A DNA stretch of 64,000 nucleotides from Macrothele yani (lineage: Eukaryota; Arthropoda; Arachnida; Araneae; Macrothelidae), in assembly GCA_039090855.1 (NCBI GenBank), contig CM077023.1, positions 86,217,127 through 86,281,126 on the forward strand, in the 5' to 3' direction. The notes beneath the pieces are model-generated. The model had not been told where the DNA came from and did not search any database. It saw only the letters and a program-made list of their open reading frames with translations. Shown here in pieces: positions 55,102 to 64,000 of the stretch (the first letter of the stretch is position 1; each line of letters opens with the position of its first letter). The translations under genes and the position numbers were made by a program.

Positions 55102-55683
55102 GGCTACGTCTGTCGCTAACGCTCTGACGTCATTCAGTACTTGCGGCGCCATCTGCTTTTATCCGGTGGCCGAAATCGGAACTAAGCTCACCGATATCGC
55201 ACGATACGTAAAATCAAGGAGAAATACCGGAAGTAAAATAAAGTTAGTGAAACAAAGGACTTCATCTGTGACAACACGCACGTGCTCGAACAACCGTCTG
55301 CGACGTTTGTTCTGTTACGTAAGTGTTATGTCGTGTTTTATTTCATTTTCTTCGCATTGCGAAGTAGTTTCATAAAAAGGAATAAAATTGCAGAGTAATT
55401 TGATAAAAAAATCAGCGTTATTTTATGTCATAAAAAGGAACAAGTAAAATTGTAAGAAAGTAACTGCAGGCGTAGTTTTAATTCACTGTGATAGAAATTA
55501 AAAAAAAATATTGGTTCTGTGGAATTTTTCTTTGTAGTACAAGATGGAAGAAGATAAAGCTGAAAGAAACGTTGCTTGAATAGAGAACGGCAACGACGAT
55601 GGCGTGCAAACCAATCTTCATAAAACCTATGAAACTTTTGAAGAAACACAAGACAGACATATTACAGACGTAGCCTTTATATA
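55102..55683 (+). mobile_element. MITE M1, copy 2
   Basis: Perfect 12-bp inverted ends GGCTACGTCTGT (55,102-55,113) and ACAGACGTAGCC (55,664-55,675). They extend to about 21 bp (CTATATAA.AGGCTACG) when the left part displaced by the Penelope insertion (53,730-53,746) is included. About 575 bp between the ends, no coding. Matches copy 1 (5,646-6,205). Confidence 0.88.
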
Positions 55684-55704
55684 GATTATATATATATATA
55701 TATG

Positions 55705-57089
55705 TATGGGGTATCATTCACTTGATCGAAAGGTCACTTGACCGAAAATCACTTGATGGAAAGGTACATTTTTTCGAAGGGTCACTTGACCTAAAAGTTC
55801 ATTTCATCGAAAGGACATTTGATCGAAAAGTTCATTTCACCGAAGGATTACTTTACCTAAAAGTTCATTACATCGAAAGATCATTTCACCAAATGATCAG
55901 TTTATCGAACACTTAGAATTTTGTTGTTAGAGATGTGTTGGAGTGTGGTGCTGGTTTTTGAAAAACTGGCATCCTAAATATTATCGGATTGTATAAAAAT
56001 TACCCTTTTAATTTCTTTGAAACATCTCCCCATGAGTAGGTTTTTCGAAATATAACATTAATTATAAGGCTGTGCCTTTTTGTCAGATTTTAATCCTCCG
56101 AGCTCATATTCATAAGGGTTACATAGTAAATCAAGTAAATAATGTTCCACTTTTACTGAACCACAAAACATTAATTTTTTGACCGTAGGCTTATATACAG
56201 GCCATTTTAACAGGTTTTAACCCTACTCATATTCATAAGCATTACCTAAAATGTAAAGTAACTTTATGTAAACCTTATGAACGGTCAAAATTTGCTAAAA
56301 AGGCCTAAGCCGAGACCTGGTGCCCTAAAATTGATTCTTTTTGCATGAAAAAATGTGCAACATTATTAACTTGACTTTTTATGTAAACCTTATGAATATG
56401 AGCACGCACGTTTAAAATTTGCTAAAGAGGCCTAAGCCAAGGCCTAGGGCCCTAAACTTGATTCTTTTTGCCTGAAAAAATGTACAACATTATTAACTTG
56501 ACTGTTTATGTAAACCTTATGAACATGAGTTCGTACGATTAAAATTGGGTAAAAAGGCCTAAGGTAAGGCCTAGCGACTAAAATTAATCCGTTTTGCCTG
56601 AAAAGTGCAACATTTTTAATTTTACTTTTTATGTAAACCTTATGAACATGAGCACTGAACATGACTTTTATGTAAACCTTATGAACATGATTAAAATTTG
56701 CTAAAAAGGCCTAAGCCGAGGCGTAGGGACTTAAAATTAATTAATTTAGTCTTAAACCTAAATCTTTGCGTTCTCTGTGACACGGATAAATCAAAAATGA
56801 AATTTGAGTATGATCCCTTAACGTTTCGGTGGTCTGTCTGCCGAACTTCCACAATGCTTCAACTAATCCTGTAATGAAATCCAAATTTTTCGATAAACCA
56901 ACCCTTCGGTGAAATGAACTTTTAGGTAAAGAGACCTTTCGGTGAAATGAACGTTTCGATCAAGTAATATTTCGATGAAACAATCTTTTCGGTGAAGTGA
57001 TTTTCGGACAAGTGACTCTTCGGGGAAGTGATTTTCGGTCAAGTGACCCTTCGGTGAAGTAAACGTCGGGCAAATGAACCAGACCCATA
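55705..57089. mobile_element. transposon with long termini made of 15-bp units
   Basis: It starts TATGGG and ends CCCATA. Both ends (about 55,705-55,915 and 56,880-57,089) are inverted relative to each other. Each consists of degenerate 15-bp units of the type TCACTTGACCGAAAA / TTCATTTCACCGAAA, roughly 12-14 units per end. The centre holds a tandem array of 125-bp units. No transposase. Confidence 0.85.
56230..56760. repeat. tandem array of about 125-bp units
   Basis: Four units carry AAAATTTGCTAAAAAGGCCT, AAGCCGAGGCCTAGGG, GATTCTTTTTGCCTGAAAAA and TATGTAAACCTTATGAAC in that order, starting near 56,285, 56,410, 56,538 and 56,692. They lie in the centre of the 55,705-57,089 element. Confidence 0.9.
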
Positions 57090-57505
57090 TTTATGTATAT
57101 GTATTTTCCGATTCGTGCTATAAAAATTTCAGTCATAGCTTTTTCCCCCGTGCATGGCACGGGCTATGAGATAGTATTAATAAGAACTACGACTACAGAA
57201 TTATTTCTTTCATTTTTATATACCAAGAGCCTTCTTTTTTTCTTTACCTTTTCTTTTCTTTTCAGTTTGGGAAGCGGTGAGTTTAAAAATCTCCGAAACG
57301 CATCAAATGTTGACGACTAGGCGCTCCCTAATTTACGGTTACGTATTCCAGCTGAGGAAAGCAGCCAGAACTGTAGTTGCTTTCACCTCAGCACATTACA
57401 AAAGCATTCCGAAATCCTTCAATTTTGAATTTAACGATGTACTGAAAATGCTCAAGTGCCTTAAAACACACATTTCACCAAATCACCCACTCCATACAGC
57501 AGATT
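57090..57505. other. no gene recognised
   Basis: Includes the segment shared with 6,206-6,290. An open frame at 57,277-57,573 shows no known motif. Confidence 0.4.
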
Positions 57506-57729
57506 CAGGGTGTCCGAATAATGACTGCACTGAATGTGCGAATTGCAGTAATGTAATAATAAAGAAATTTTGAATGGAATTACAGTTGAAGTGACCAGCC
57601 AAGTGGAAGCGTTCTGTGTCTGGTAACCTCCACGCCTCCCCACCCCGAGGCGCGCGCAGCTGTCATTCCGAGCGCTTGGTCGACAGAGCCAGAAGTGTCG
57701 ATTGATGACTTGTCTCGGCACAAGGACAA

Positions 57730-58640
57730 TGGTGTTGACTGTTGAACAGAGAGTGTTTTTGGTGGAACATGTCTTCCATCATGACGACAAGTACAATGAT
57801 GAAGTGCAGAAACTGTTCGCCAGGAAATTTCATGATGCAGACGTCCCCCGTTCCGGTAAGCGATCCACAACAGACGAGACCGTACAGGTTATCCAGGACA
57901 AGATACAGAGGAGTCCACACAAGTCCGTTTGGCGGCTGTCACAACAAACTAATGTGCAAGAGTACAGCCTAATGTACAAAGAATACAGCCCACGATATTC
58001 TGAAAAGAAAGTTACGTTTCCACCCATACAAAATGTCTATCGTGCATCAGCTGAAAGAAAGAGACCACGAGGGCCGTGCTCTGTACTCCAGGTGGTTCCC
58101 AGATTAAGACTCCAGGTGGTTCCCAGATTAAGACTCCAGGTGGTTCCCAGATTAAGACTCCAGGTGGTTCCCAGATTAAGACTCCAGGTGGTTCCCAGAT
58201 TAAGACTCCAGGTGGTTCCAAGATTAAGACTCCAGGTGGTTCCCAGATTAAAACTCCAGGTGGGTCCAAGATTAAGACTCCAGGTGGTTCCCAGATTAAG
58301 ACTCCAGGTGGTTCTCAGATTAAGACTCCAGGTGGTTCCAAGATTAAGACTCCAGGTGGTTCCCAGATGAAGTCTCCAGGTGTTTCCAAGATTAAGATTC
58401 CAGGTGGGTCCAAGAAGGTGAGGACATTCTGGACATGACTTTCTTTACTGTGGGGAGCACTGAAGGGGAAGGTGTACGCAGGTAATTGGCTTACACTTCA
58501 AGAGCTACAGGCTGGAATAACGACCCACATCCGACAAATCACACCACATACCATGAGAAAGACTTCACCAGCATGCAGAAGCGTGTGCAGACATGTCTGG
58601 ACGTCGATGGGGGCCATTTCCAACATCTCCTGTAGGAACC
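57730..58640 (+). pseudogene. DUF4817-type transposase, core replaced by tandem repeat
   Basis: N-terminal part: MVLTVEQRVFLVEHVFHHDD and NDEVQKLFARKFHDADVP, then ETVQVIQDKIQRSPHKSVWR and LSQQTNVQ. This is the typical start of the family, although the segment between DVP and RSGK, which normally holds N-TVR-LI, is deleted. The next readable piece, KMSIVHQLKERDHEGRALYS then RWF, runs straight into the 24-bp array. After the array LWGALKGKVYAGNWLTLQEL and remains of the C-terminus follow (58,434-58,640). The catalytic acids are all missing. Confidence 0.85.
58085..58417 (+). repeat. 24-bp minisatellite, 13.7 copies
   Basis: The unit CCAGGTGGTTCCCAGATTAAGACT varies mainly at one position (CCCAG or CCAAG). 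Since 24 is a multiple of three, several frames are open on both strands, for example an 8-residue TPGGS(Q/K)IK repeat. The first unit overlaps the transposase codons for YSRWFP, so the array grew from transposase sequence. Confidence 0.96.
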
Positions 58641-58694
58641 AGTTTCACATGGTAAGTGTTACTTTCAGTGCACAGTTATTTTATGGACACCCTG

Positions 58695-58999
58695 TAGAAT
58701 TCCGGCTAAACAAAAGACTACCATGAAGAAAAAAATCCAGCATTGTGTTTACGAAATGTGAAAAATGGGGGAGAGACGGCATGAATGTCCACTTGGAAGG
58801 GGCATTTTGTAAAACAAAAAGCTCTGAGTTGGAAAACACTGCAGCGCAATCGAAACGTTTTTCAAGCTTACAATACATTTGAGAAAGTCGTAAAACATTT
58901 CGTTTGCTATTTTGCTTCAAAACGTACTTGGCATTCGTAAAACGTTTCTGAAATTACAAGTGTTCTTATTCATTCACTAATTATATAGTCGGTTATGCA
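58695..58999. other. no gene recognised
   Basis: Nothing recognised between the transposon and the LINE. Confidence 0.4.
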
Positions 59000-59925
59000 A
59001 GGTTACAGCACTAATGAAAAATGGAAAGGGAATGAGACAAAGTGACACCATATCTCTCAAACTCTTTAATTCCACACTGCAAAACGTCTTTCTGTCATTA
59101 AACTGGGGGAAAAAGCGAATAAAGATCAGTGGAGATTATTTACCTCCCCTTCGTTTTGCTACTGTCCTTTCAGAGCTGCAGAGTATAATCCAGGCACTTT
59201 CTGACAAGAGAAAAAAAGTAGGATTAAAAATGAACTTTCAGAAAACAAAACTGAGGTACAATGCTTTTGCAAGAAATGAAGATTTAGCAGTTGATGGGGC
59301 AAATATAGAAATAACCGATGACTACATTTACCTTGAACAGCGGATACCAAGCGAAGGTCACGTTGATGAAGAAATTAACCAGCGTATAAAACTTGGTTGG
59401 ATACCTTTTGGAAGAAACAATACAGTTTTGAAGAGCAATACGCCTTTATGTCTTAAAAGAAAAGCGTTTAATCAACACATCCTTCCAGTTCTTACGTACG
59501 GAGCAGAGACATGGACCTTAACTAAAAAAGATATGCAAAGGCTGCAGACAGACAGCTGCAAGAAGCATGAAGATGCATGCTTGGCGCAACCAGGGAAGAT
59601 AAGAAGAACTCATGGATCAGAGAAATGAAAAGAGTGAAAGATATCATGATTAGAGTAAAATTCCTGAAATGGCAATAAGCTGACCATATTGCCAAATGGA
59701 CGGGACGCTGATGGATAACTGAAATTTTAACCTGGATACCAAGGGACAAAGCAAAACCCAGAAGAAGACCGCGTGGGGGATGGGTGGATCTAATTCGAAA
59801 GCATGTCGGAGTGACATGGAGGAGACTTGTTCAAGACAAACTCTTGTGGAAGGAAATTGGGGGGACCTTCATTCAGCAGTGGGTTGAAAATGGTTGACAA
59901 TGATGATGATGATGAAATGTATATA
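59000..59925 (+). pseudogene. LINE reverse transcriptase fragment, catalytic box deleted
   Basis: The open frame from 59,014 reads RQSDTISLKLFNSTLQNVFL and GDYLPPLRFATVLSELQSII. FADD and the following residues (normally RFADDIVLI....ELQ) are replaced by FATVLSELQ through a deletion. It continues KKVGLKMNFQKTKLRYNAFA, EEINQRIKLGWIPFGRNNTV and FNQHILPVLTYGAETWTLTK. Beyond 59,628 frameshifts occur and the 3' end is a GATGAT tract (59,903-59,914). Same family as 51,841-53,430. Confidence 0.88.
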
Positions 59926-62079
59926 TATAAACAACTGGTAACATTTACATCTGATTTTATTACAGTACAGCAAAAAAGCAAGTTGAAGAATGTGACATGA
60001 CTTTAGTACATCTAAATGAGAATCCGAAACTAATGGATTTTTGATTTTTCATTAAGAGAACATCTGCGAAAAAGCATACTAAACTGACTCGTTATGCTTG
60101 TACCTCTCAGAAATGTGCTGATAAAATCAGCCTTTAAAGACACTTGGAGGTTTATTTCATCTCTAAGTTTTTCTTTAATGGTTGGCATCATGGGTGTTGT
60201 AAGATAGATAAAAAAATCACCTCTGATTTTTTGCTGTACTGGAATAAAATCAGAAGAAAATGCTTCCATTTTGTAAAGCTTTTCTGGCAGAAGTTTTCAG
60301 ATTTTTAATGTAAAGTTAAAACCCATTCAAAATTAAATTAAAAAAAAATGGAATGCTACTTGATGTCTTTTCCTTTCCTTCTTTTTCTTAAGTGTTGTTG
60401 GTTAAAAAAAAAAAAAAAAGCTTTAAGTACAGCTGAACCCACATATAACGCGCTGGCATAATAGAAGGTTCAGTATAAACCGAAGTTTTTATAGAACCCT
60501 TGAACTTCGTAATATTCTCTCTGGTTGTTTTAACGGTTTATTACGGAACACAATTTTTAGAGAAATTGCATATGTCGAAGTTCGGGACGGCTATCAGCAA
60601 ACACAATAAGGGACATTCTCACCCAGTATTAAAATTTCCTCTGACACTGGAAAACAAGGAATAACCAGCTGTTGAGAGAACACCTCATGGTTTCCTTTAC
60701 AGATAGGTCAGTTCTCATGAAGACAAGTATGTTTCAGTTGTTTTTTACTACCTCCTTACCCCACGCTTGCCACATGTACATCTCCTGGGCAAATGACGTC
60801 TTTTATCGTATACCTTCTCCACTTTTCAATCACTCAATCTCTGTTTAGGGAATATTAGAATTTATTTTGTATCTAGGAACATTTTACATCTTAGCCACTG
60901 CATCAGAAGAAGTTGAAAGATATTTGAAGCAGCTATCACGATAAGCACAAAACAAGCAACAATTGGCTCATATATCCGATGTAACCTGTAACAGGTGAAA
61001 TTTCAAATTTTTGGCAGTTACTTTACTTAATTTTTACATTCGTTAAATATTTTGCTTTTTGCATATCTCACTCATATTATTTTGCGAGCTACAGTTTCCA
61101 AAAATTAACAATTGTTATTTAGCTTCGATTAATTGATAAACAGTTTACGATTGACTAGTTTTAACCTGCCATAGTTATAATGTGACTAAATTATTAATGA
61201 CATAATTATTTAAACTGGCATAATTATTAATGTGCCAAAAATATCCCCTTTTGTTATCTGTTCTGCTATAAAGAAGTTCGAACATACAGAATGTTTTTGA
61301 CTTTCACTTCAGCTTCCTTACATACCAGTTTGACTTTACATGCACTTCCGCATCATTCACACTATGATAAAAAGAAAAAAAAAGAAAAAGAAAAAAAAAG
61401 ATATATAATTTAAATACATTTATTTGATTACCGATCTCATCATAGTGTTTTCAACTTTATTGTTTAACATTTTAACGAATTTACGATTCGTGTAACTACA
61501 CTAAGATGGAGAAAACAGCTGATGCGAATTATTCGTCGGATGCTTATAGTTACGCAGGATTCGGTTGAAAGTGAACAGGTTGGATTAGAAATAAAATGAT
61601 ATTTTTTGCTTTGTTTACAGAAAACAAATGACAGAAAATTAATTAAACAGTATTCGGTCAACAGAAGTTAGTTCTAAACTGAGAAACGTGAGCTGTGCAC
61701 AAGTCATGCTTTAAATAATAGCACGTTTCTCAAAGGATCTCAGCATCTGCAGAAAAACCTGGTATTCAAACGTGTTCTTCAAACCATTGAACTCATCCTG
61801 ATGTGATAATGTACTGTGCAGCTGAAAAACAACAAAAAAGCCCTTTGTTCAAGGAAAACGGTTTAATTTGTTACTTTCTTGTCGTCAAAATGCGCTAAGG
61901 TATGCACTAGGTTTATTTAGAAAAGTCGAAAGTTCGTCCCGTTTTGAGCTACTCAAAACGTTGGGCCCCTAGTCCTGTGCGAAACGAGCAGCAGTGTCTG
62001 CTAGGTACAGCGATGACGTGGAACACACGAAGCTGATGATGTGAATTTGGCACGGAGCCACATTGCATTATCAGATGAG
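59926..62079. other. about 2.1 kb without recognisable gene
   Basis: AT-rich, A tracts near 60,400 and 61,375-61,400. Nothing recognised. Confidence 0.5.
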
Positions 62080-63160
62080 CAGAAGACGGAGGTCGATAAA
62101 CTTGCTGTTCGGGTGCTCCTACTTAATTATTTAAAAAAAAAAAGCCTAAACGCGGCAACAGCAGCAAGAGAAGGCGAGGAAATGCAGTGAATAGCAGCGC
62201 TGCACGAAAATGGTTCCGACGTTACAGTACTGAGGACCCTAGTCTCGAATATAAGCAGAGATCAGGACGTGCAACAAGCATCAACACTGACACCCTGGTC
62301 GAAGTAATGACAGCAAACCCCGGTACCAGTACATGACGATTGGCTGCTGAGGTGGAGGTCTTCCTAATCTACCATCGTTTGACACCTGCACTAGCATGGT
62401 TTCTTCTCCAAGCGCAGTCGAATGGTTCCCTGAGGATTGACACCACAGAAAGCGGAAGAGCGTGCGGCTCTCTATCGCAAGTTGCTGTCAAATCCACAGG
62501 ACGGTAGGTTTTGGAGTAGTATCGTCACAGGTGGTTAAAGTGGTCATCTACTACTGGAACTACTTACCTCTACTACTAGGAACCACTTACCTCTACTACT
62601 AGGAACCACTTACCTCTACTACTAGGAACCACTAGTCCTACGTTAATTTACTGCTAGGAACCACTAGCTGAGGTCACGCTAGGAAACATAGACAGTGGCG
62701 CGAAGAGAGTGGTTCGAGAAAAAAAAAGTGATTTTGTGCATTTGGTGGAATTGTGAGGGAAACACTGGGAACTCGTGGCAGATGAGCAGATTATGGAATG
62801 GGACCTCTGCAACGGGTCCGGGATGCTTTGTGCCAAAGCTAACCAGAGCTTATCAATAGGAAGTAGGTCTTGCTGCTAGTAGTTAACGCCCCAAGTCACA
62901 CCTCAGAAGCATTCCGCCAAAAACTACAAGAATTGGAAACGGTTCAGATCCTACTCCGTCCTCCATACAGTGCCGACCTTGCCCCATCCGAATACCACCT
63001 GTTTTGTTTCGAGGAGCATTTCTCTTCATTGGTGTATGTGGAATCTGGAATAAGAGAGTTTCTGTCCTCGAAACCTACTGAATGTTACCGCCGTTGAATC
63101 GTGGCTCTTTCGAAACGTTGCCAAAGGACTACAGAAAGTACTTTGCAAAATGAAGTGAGC
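62080..63160 (+). pseudogene. mariner DD34D transposase ruin
   Basis: N-terminal remains: KLAVRVLLLNY, SAARKWFRRYSTEDPSLEY, RSGRATSINTDTLVEVMTAN and a TGA in place of Arg in TST.RLAAEV. C-terminal remains from 62,870: NAPSHTSEAFRQKLQELETV (second catalytic Asp lost, VVNAPSH for LQDNARPH), then LLRPPYSADLAPSEYHLFCF, whose Asp/Glu region holds the third acid position, and FLSSKPTECYRR. The middle is unreadable and contains a 23-bp tandem array. Confidence 0.8.
62547..62650 (+). repeat. 23-bp tandem repeat, about 4 copies
   Basis: Unit AACCACTTACCTCTACTACTAGG, last copies degenerate. It lies in the centre of the dead mariner gene. Confidence 0.9.
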
Positions 63161-64000
63161 GTGCATGGCTTTCTTGCATCATTGAACTTTTTAGCTGCAA
63201 ACGGAGCAAACTTTTGATGCAGTCTGGTAAGAAGTCTGTGAGAACAGAAGCACTAAAAACGTAGCACTTAAGTTTTATGAAAAATATTTAAATAACGCTT
63301 ACAATTGTTTTCTTCTGGAAATAATAGCAAAAAAAAATTATTGTGAAACTTATGAACATTCACATAATATGTAAAGCATTATGAACGTAGCTACAATTTA
63401 ATCTGATGTTCTATAGATTTTTTGTTCGAAAGTTTTAGTAGATTTTCAATCTGGCAGTACACAAGATTACGTAAGTTTACGTGCTCTATACGACATTTAA
63501 GAAACGTTAACTTCACATATCTTGCAAAAAAGTCGTTTTTAATGTACACTGTCATCACACCTTTTTCTGTGCTTTCTTGTCGGATATTTAAAGTCAAAGT
63601 TCGAGTACCTTTGCGCAACTGGAAGGTCTTGCAAACTATGATTTTCTTACCTTAAAGTTTCTTACGTTCCGCTATAGCACTTTATTTTGTTACTGCCGCG
63701 AGGAAACTGAAATAGAATAAATTGTTAGAAAGTCTTGTCTTCATTTACGCATTTGTCTCCTCTATTACATAAGCACAGATGCCCAGTAAAAAATAAATAT
63801 GTAAAACCTTGAACGATTTGGAAACTTGTCTGTCTACCATTAGATGAAAATCTCTGCCCTTCCTCAAAACGGTAGGAAAAGCGATAAATTTATTGGAGAA
63901 TTGCTTGCATATTTAACATTTAATCGGAAACTTTCTGTTTCAGTTCCACACGTGTTGCTTGACCCGTTCGTATCACGTGATGTGATGTTTCATCACTATA
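63161..64000. other. no gene recognised
   Basis: AT-rich sequence to the window end; nothing recognised. Confidence 0.5.

Larger units (their letters stand above)
53736..55109 (+). mobile_element. Penelope-like element with inverted arms, inserted in MITE M1
   Basis: The arms at about 53,747-54,206 and 54,605-55,066 are nearly identical reverse complements of roughly 460 bp. They flank a 400-bp segment encoding a GIY-YIG domain. An 11-bp duplication ATAGGCTACGT (53,736-53,746 and 55,099-55,109) marks the insertion site, which is the terminal repeat of MITE M1. A 32-bp extra tail (CTCCTGCACGAAGTG...) follows the right arm. Inverted or partial long repeats around a single GIY-YIG-containing frame are typical of Penelope elements. 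The reverse transcriptase is absent. Confidence 0.85.
57506..58694 (+). mobile_element. IS630/Tc1-type element with minisatellite in place of catalytic core
   Basis: The ends CAGGGTGTCCGAATAATG (57,506) and, on the other strand, CAGGGTGTCCATAAAATA (58,694) are imperfect inverted repeats that extend over about 30 bp. TA follows the right end. The order inside is transposase N-terminus, 24-bp tandem array and transposase C-terminus. Confidence 0.85.

Noticed and set aside
55705..55915. Protein with repeated HFIERSFDRK-like segments
   Set aside because: It is translation of the 15-bp terminal units of a non-coding transposon.
57702..58370. 222-codon open frame as a host gene
   Set aside because: The first 90 residues are a known transposase N-terminus with a deletion, and the rest is minisatellite translation.
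58076..58438. Repetitive structural protein (TPGGSQIK repeats, silk- or collagen-like)
   Set aside because: The array is a 24-bp minisatellite open in several frames on both strands and lies inside a dead transposon; no signal peptide or gene context.
60430..60500. pogo/Tigger-like terminus (CTGAACCCACATATAACG)
   Set aside because: Only a weak resemblance at one end, with no partner end and no coding.

Overview
This 64 kb window is eukaryotic nuclear DNA and almost entirely transposable-element debris. I find no exon that I can assign to a host gene, no rRNA, no operon and no CRISPR array. The base composition is AT-rich with many homopolymer and microsatellite tracts. The mobile families are Tc1/mariner DD34E, DD34D and DD36E, an IS630-like group with DUF4817-type features, hAT, a piggyBac-type MITE, non-LTR LINEs, Penelope-like elements and several tRNA-derived SINEs. 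This mix suggests an invertebrate, probably an arthropod and perhaps a chelicerate, but nothing in the sequence fixes the species.

The most frequent repeat is a tRNA-derived SINE of about 215-225 bp, here called SINE-A: about 19 copies on both strands, some with clear target-site duplications. It has a Pol III A box (TGGCGCAGTGG), a B box (GGTTCGAATCC), a conserved body and a tail ending near GGTCGTTAAACC plus poly-A. Three other tRNA-like families are present (SINE-D, SINE-E and a TCCGGA-loop family), and a fourth is tentative.

Layout. 0-10 kb: R1 tandem repeat joined to a mariner fragment, SINE-A copies, a dead Tc1 gene (4.7-5.6 kb), MITE M1, SINE-D with a 17-bp target duplication, and a Tc1 element with both terminal repeats (8.3-9.7 kb). 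10-20 kb: tRNA-like repeats, a Penelope C-terminus, a Tc1 gene broken only by three stop codons (14.2-15.2 kb), a nearly intact DD36E transposon (16.5-17.7 kb), and an internally deleted transposon with about 330-bp inverted repeats (19.2-20.5 kb). 20-30 kb: another Tc1 ruin, a 226-bp tandem duplication, a SINE interrupted by two further SINEs (25.8-26.5 kb), a DD36E fragment, and crossed inverted repeats (28.0-28.4 kb). 30-40 kb: a three-level nest of SINE-A, hAT and LINE (30.97-33.06 kb), a long-inverted-repeat element, two dead transposase genes, an inverted SINE pair and a TTAA-flanked MITE. 40-50 kb: a deleted hAT element, another IS630-like ruin, the second R1 copy, a hAT MITE and mostly featureless AT-rich DNA. 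50-64 kb: LINE fragments in both orientations, a Penelope-like element with inverted arms inserted in the end of MITE M1, a transposon whose termini are built from 15-bp units, a transposon whose catalytic core is replaced by a 24-bp minisatellite, another LINE fragment and a mariner ruin.

No two genes here work together in a pathway. The relationships are those of parasites inserting into parasites, and the insertion orders can be read directly from interrupted copies and target-site duplications. The elements closest to function are the DD36E transposon at 16,469-17,735 (two 1-nt indels in G runs) and the Tc1 gene at 14,245-15,240 (three nonsense codons, no indels).
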